A DNA stretch of 64,000 bases from Exiguobacterium sp. s48 (GTDB taxonomy: Bacteria; Bacillota; Bacilli; Exiguobacteriales; Exiguobacteriaceae): positions 186,001 through 250,000 of the forward strand of contig NZ_JACSKC010000002.1 of the NCBI RefSeq assembly GCF_018617395.1, read 5' to 3'. The notes under the pieces are model-generated. The model ran no database searches. It had not been told where the DNA came from and worked only from the letters and a program-made list of their open reading frames with translations. Of the stretch, positions 63,111 to 64,000 are shown piece by piece. A program made the position numbers and the translations under genes. Each line of letters starts with the position of its first letter. Position 1 is the first letter of the stretch.

Positions 63111-63746
63111 ATGACTAAAGTATTATATGTATCGGCTAACCCGAAACCAACTGAACTTTCATACAGCAAACAAGTGGCAGAAACATTCGTTTCGACACTC
63201 CAAGCAGAAAACGCATCAATCGAAGTAGAAGCAATCGAACTCTACGATGTCGATGTTCAAGAAATCGATGGGGACGTACTCAGTGCATGGGGCAAATTCG
63301 CTTCAGGCGAAGCACTCACTGACGTAGAAGCGAAGAAAGTAGGAACAATGAGCGGCATGCTCGAGAAGTTCATGGAAGCGGACCTTTACGTATTCGCGAC
63401 ACCAATGTGGAACTTCTTCTTCCCAGCACGCATGAAGATGTTCCTCGACAGTGTTCTCATGGCGGGTAAAACGTTCCGTTACACAGAGCAAGGTCCAGTC
63501 GGCTTACTTGAAAACAAACAAGCGATCCACATCCAAGGAACAGGTGGAATCTATACAGGAACAGACCTTAACTTTGCAGATGCATACCTTCGCCAAGCGC
63601 TTGCGTTTGTCGGTGTATCTGAAGTGACGACGTTAGCGGTTGAAGGGATGAACCAATACCCAGACAAAATCGAAGAAATCGTTGCGGATGCAAAAGCGAA
63701 AGCAGAAGCACTTGCGAAAGAAGTTGCAGGCGCTGTAACGGTATAA
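63111..63746 (+). CDS. azoR: FMN-dependent NADH-azoreductase
   Basis: A 211-residue flavodoxin-fold enzyme of the AzoR/AcpD family. The FMN loop is in VSANPKPTELSYSKQVA, FATPMWNFFFPARMK is the second FMN segment, and HIQGTGGIYTG the third. It reduces quinones and azo dyes by two electrons and protects against electrophiles. Codons are strongly biased, suggesting high expression. The start was set at ATG 63111 with GGAGGA upstream. It is preceded by a MarR/MhqR-type gene. Confidence 0.93.
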   Translation: MTKVLYVSANPKPTELSYSKQVAETFVSTLQAENASIEVEAIELYDVDVQEIDGDVLSAWGKFASGEALTDVEAKKVGTMSGMLEKFMEADLYVFATPMWNFFFPARMKMFLDSVLMAGKTFRYTEQGPVGLLENKQAIHIQGTGGIYTGTDLNFADAYLRQALAFVGVSEVTTLAVEGMNQYPDKIEEIVADAKAKAEALAKEVAGAVTV

Positions 63747-63753
63747 CCTGGAG

Positions 63754-63779
63754 AGACGAGTCGACCGACTCGTCTTTTT
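63754..63779 (+). terminator. Terminator after the azoreductase gene
   Basis: A 9-bp stem AGACGAGTC/GACTCGTCT with a 4-base loop and TTTT. Confidence 0.9.
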
Positions 63780-63826
63780 GTATGCAATCATTTTGGGTAT
63801 GATACAAAGGGAAAGGGGAGTATGCA

Positions 63827-64000
63827 ATGGCAGATCAGTTATCGAGTCGACTACTTGGAGACTGGACGGATATCATCCAAGAGGAGATGAAACAGCCTTA
63901 CTTTCAACAGTTGAAGCAATTCGTCGACCAAGCGTATGAAGAGACGATCGTTTACCCGACCCGAGAAGATATTTGGAACGCATTTATTTACACGAAATTT
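63827..64000 (+). CDS. ung: Uracil-DNA glycosylase, N-terminal part
   Basis: Fifty-eight codons are present before the right edge. The product starts MADQLSSRLLGDWTDIIQEE and continues with QPYFQQLKQFVDQAYEE and VYPTREDIWNAF, the conserved lead of family 1 uracil-DNA glycosylases (compare PYYQEL...YPDSRDIFNAL in Bacillus). The catalytic GQDPYH motif should lie just past the window. RBS AAAGGGGA. Confidence 0.88.
   Translation, partial: MADQLSSRLLGDWTDIIQEEMKQPYFQQLKQFVDQAYEETIVYPTREDIWNAFIYTKF

Overview
The window looks like a chromosomal segment of a Gram-positive Bacillota, most likely Exiguobacterium or a close relative. The evidence is strong AGGAGG-type ribosome binding sites, moderate GC, Bacillus-type gene sets (queCDEF behind a preQ1 riboswitch, xpt-pbuX behind a guanine riboswitch, yojF-bshB2 for bacillithiol, ppaC, Bacillus-type glucose dehydrogenase, a yerO-swrC-like pair) and a class F sortase with its own anchored protein. 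No rRNA, tRNA, CRISPR, transposase or phage gene was seen. Almost all DNA is coding.

Layout. 1-1.2 kb: TetR regulator and the start of an RND efflux pump. 1.3-5 kb: a Fur-box-controlled ferric iron ABC importer (lipoprotein, fused permease, ATPase). 5-7.8 kb: a small unknown protein, a sortase and its two-repeat MPETG surface protein. 7.9-10.4 kb: AraC regulator divergent from oligo-1,6-glucosidase. 10.5-14.7 kb: flavodoxin, beta-helix protein, cold shock protein and small membrane proteins. 14.7-17.3 kb: an A/T-rich insert with an MFS exporter divergent from an XRE-TPR regulator, with twin palindromic operators between them. 17.3-26.6 kb: LD-carboxypeptidase, HxlR/VOC pair, 5'-3' exonuclease, CNNM/CorC protein, glucose dehydrogenase, orphan histidine kinase, and PadR with a HAAS-DUF4097 protein. 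26.7-31.6 kb: NCS2 purine permease flanked by PurR boxes, LacI regulator with a small partner, HesB-like protein, pyrophosphatase, GNAT. 31.6-37.7 kb: ABC-2 exporter with one frameshifted permease, DUF418 protein, ABC-F ATPase, NAD(P)-binding protein. 37.7-42.2 kb: xpt-pbuX operon and neighbours, then a second NCS2 permease. 42.2-49.4 kb: hydrolase, MFS, EEP phosphatase, PTS IIBC, TrmH, GNAT and small proteins. 49.5-54.1 kb: DedA-like protein, queuosine precursor operon, NhaC antiporter. 54.1-64 kb: 3-methyladenine glycosylase, DJ-1/PfpI, an MFS gene broken by a stop codon, UppP, bacillithiol deacetylase operon, PdxK, CBS-ACT protein, GNAT, lipid kinase, MarR-azoreductase pair and the start of uracil-DNA glycosylase.

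Themes. Purine salvage appears three times (26.8, 38 and 41 kb), and two of these units carry PurR-type boxes. Electrophile/quinone defence recurs (HxlR-VOC, MarR-AzoR, bacillithiol deacetylase). Alpha-glucoside use is served by MalL (cre-like site) and a glucose/maltose-type PTS IIBC (22-bp operator array). The least explained items are the sortase/two-repeat surface protein pair, the XRE-TPR/MFS island, a cysteine cluster in the iron importer ATPase, the PTS operator array, and several small proteins. Two genes look broken: an ABC-2 permease by frameshift and an MFS transporter by an early stop.
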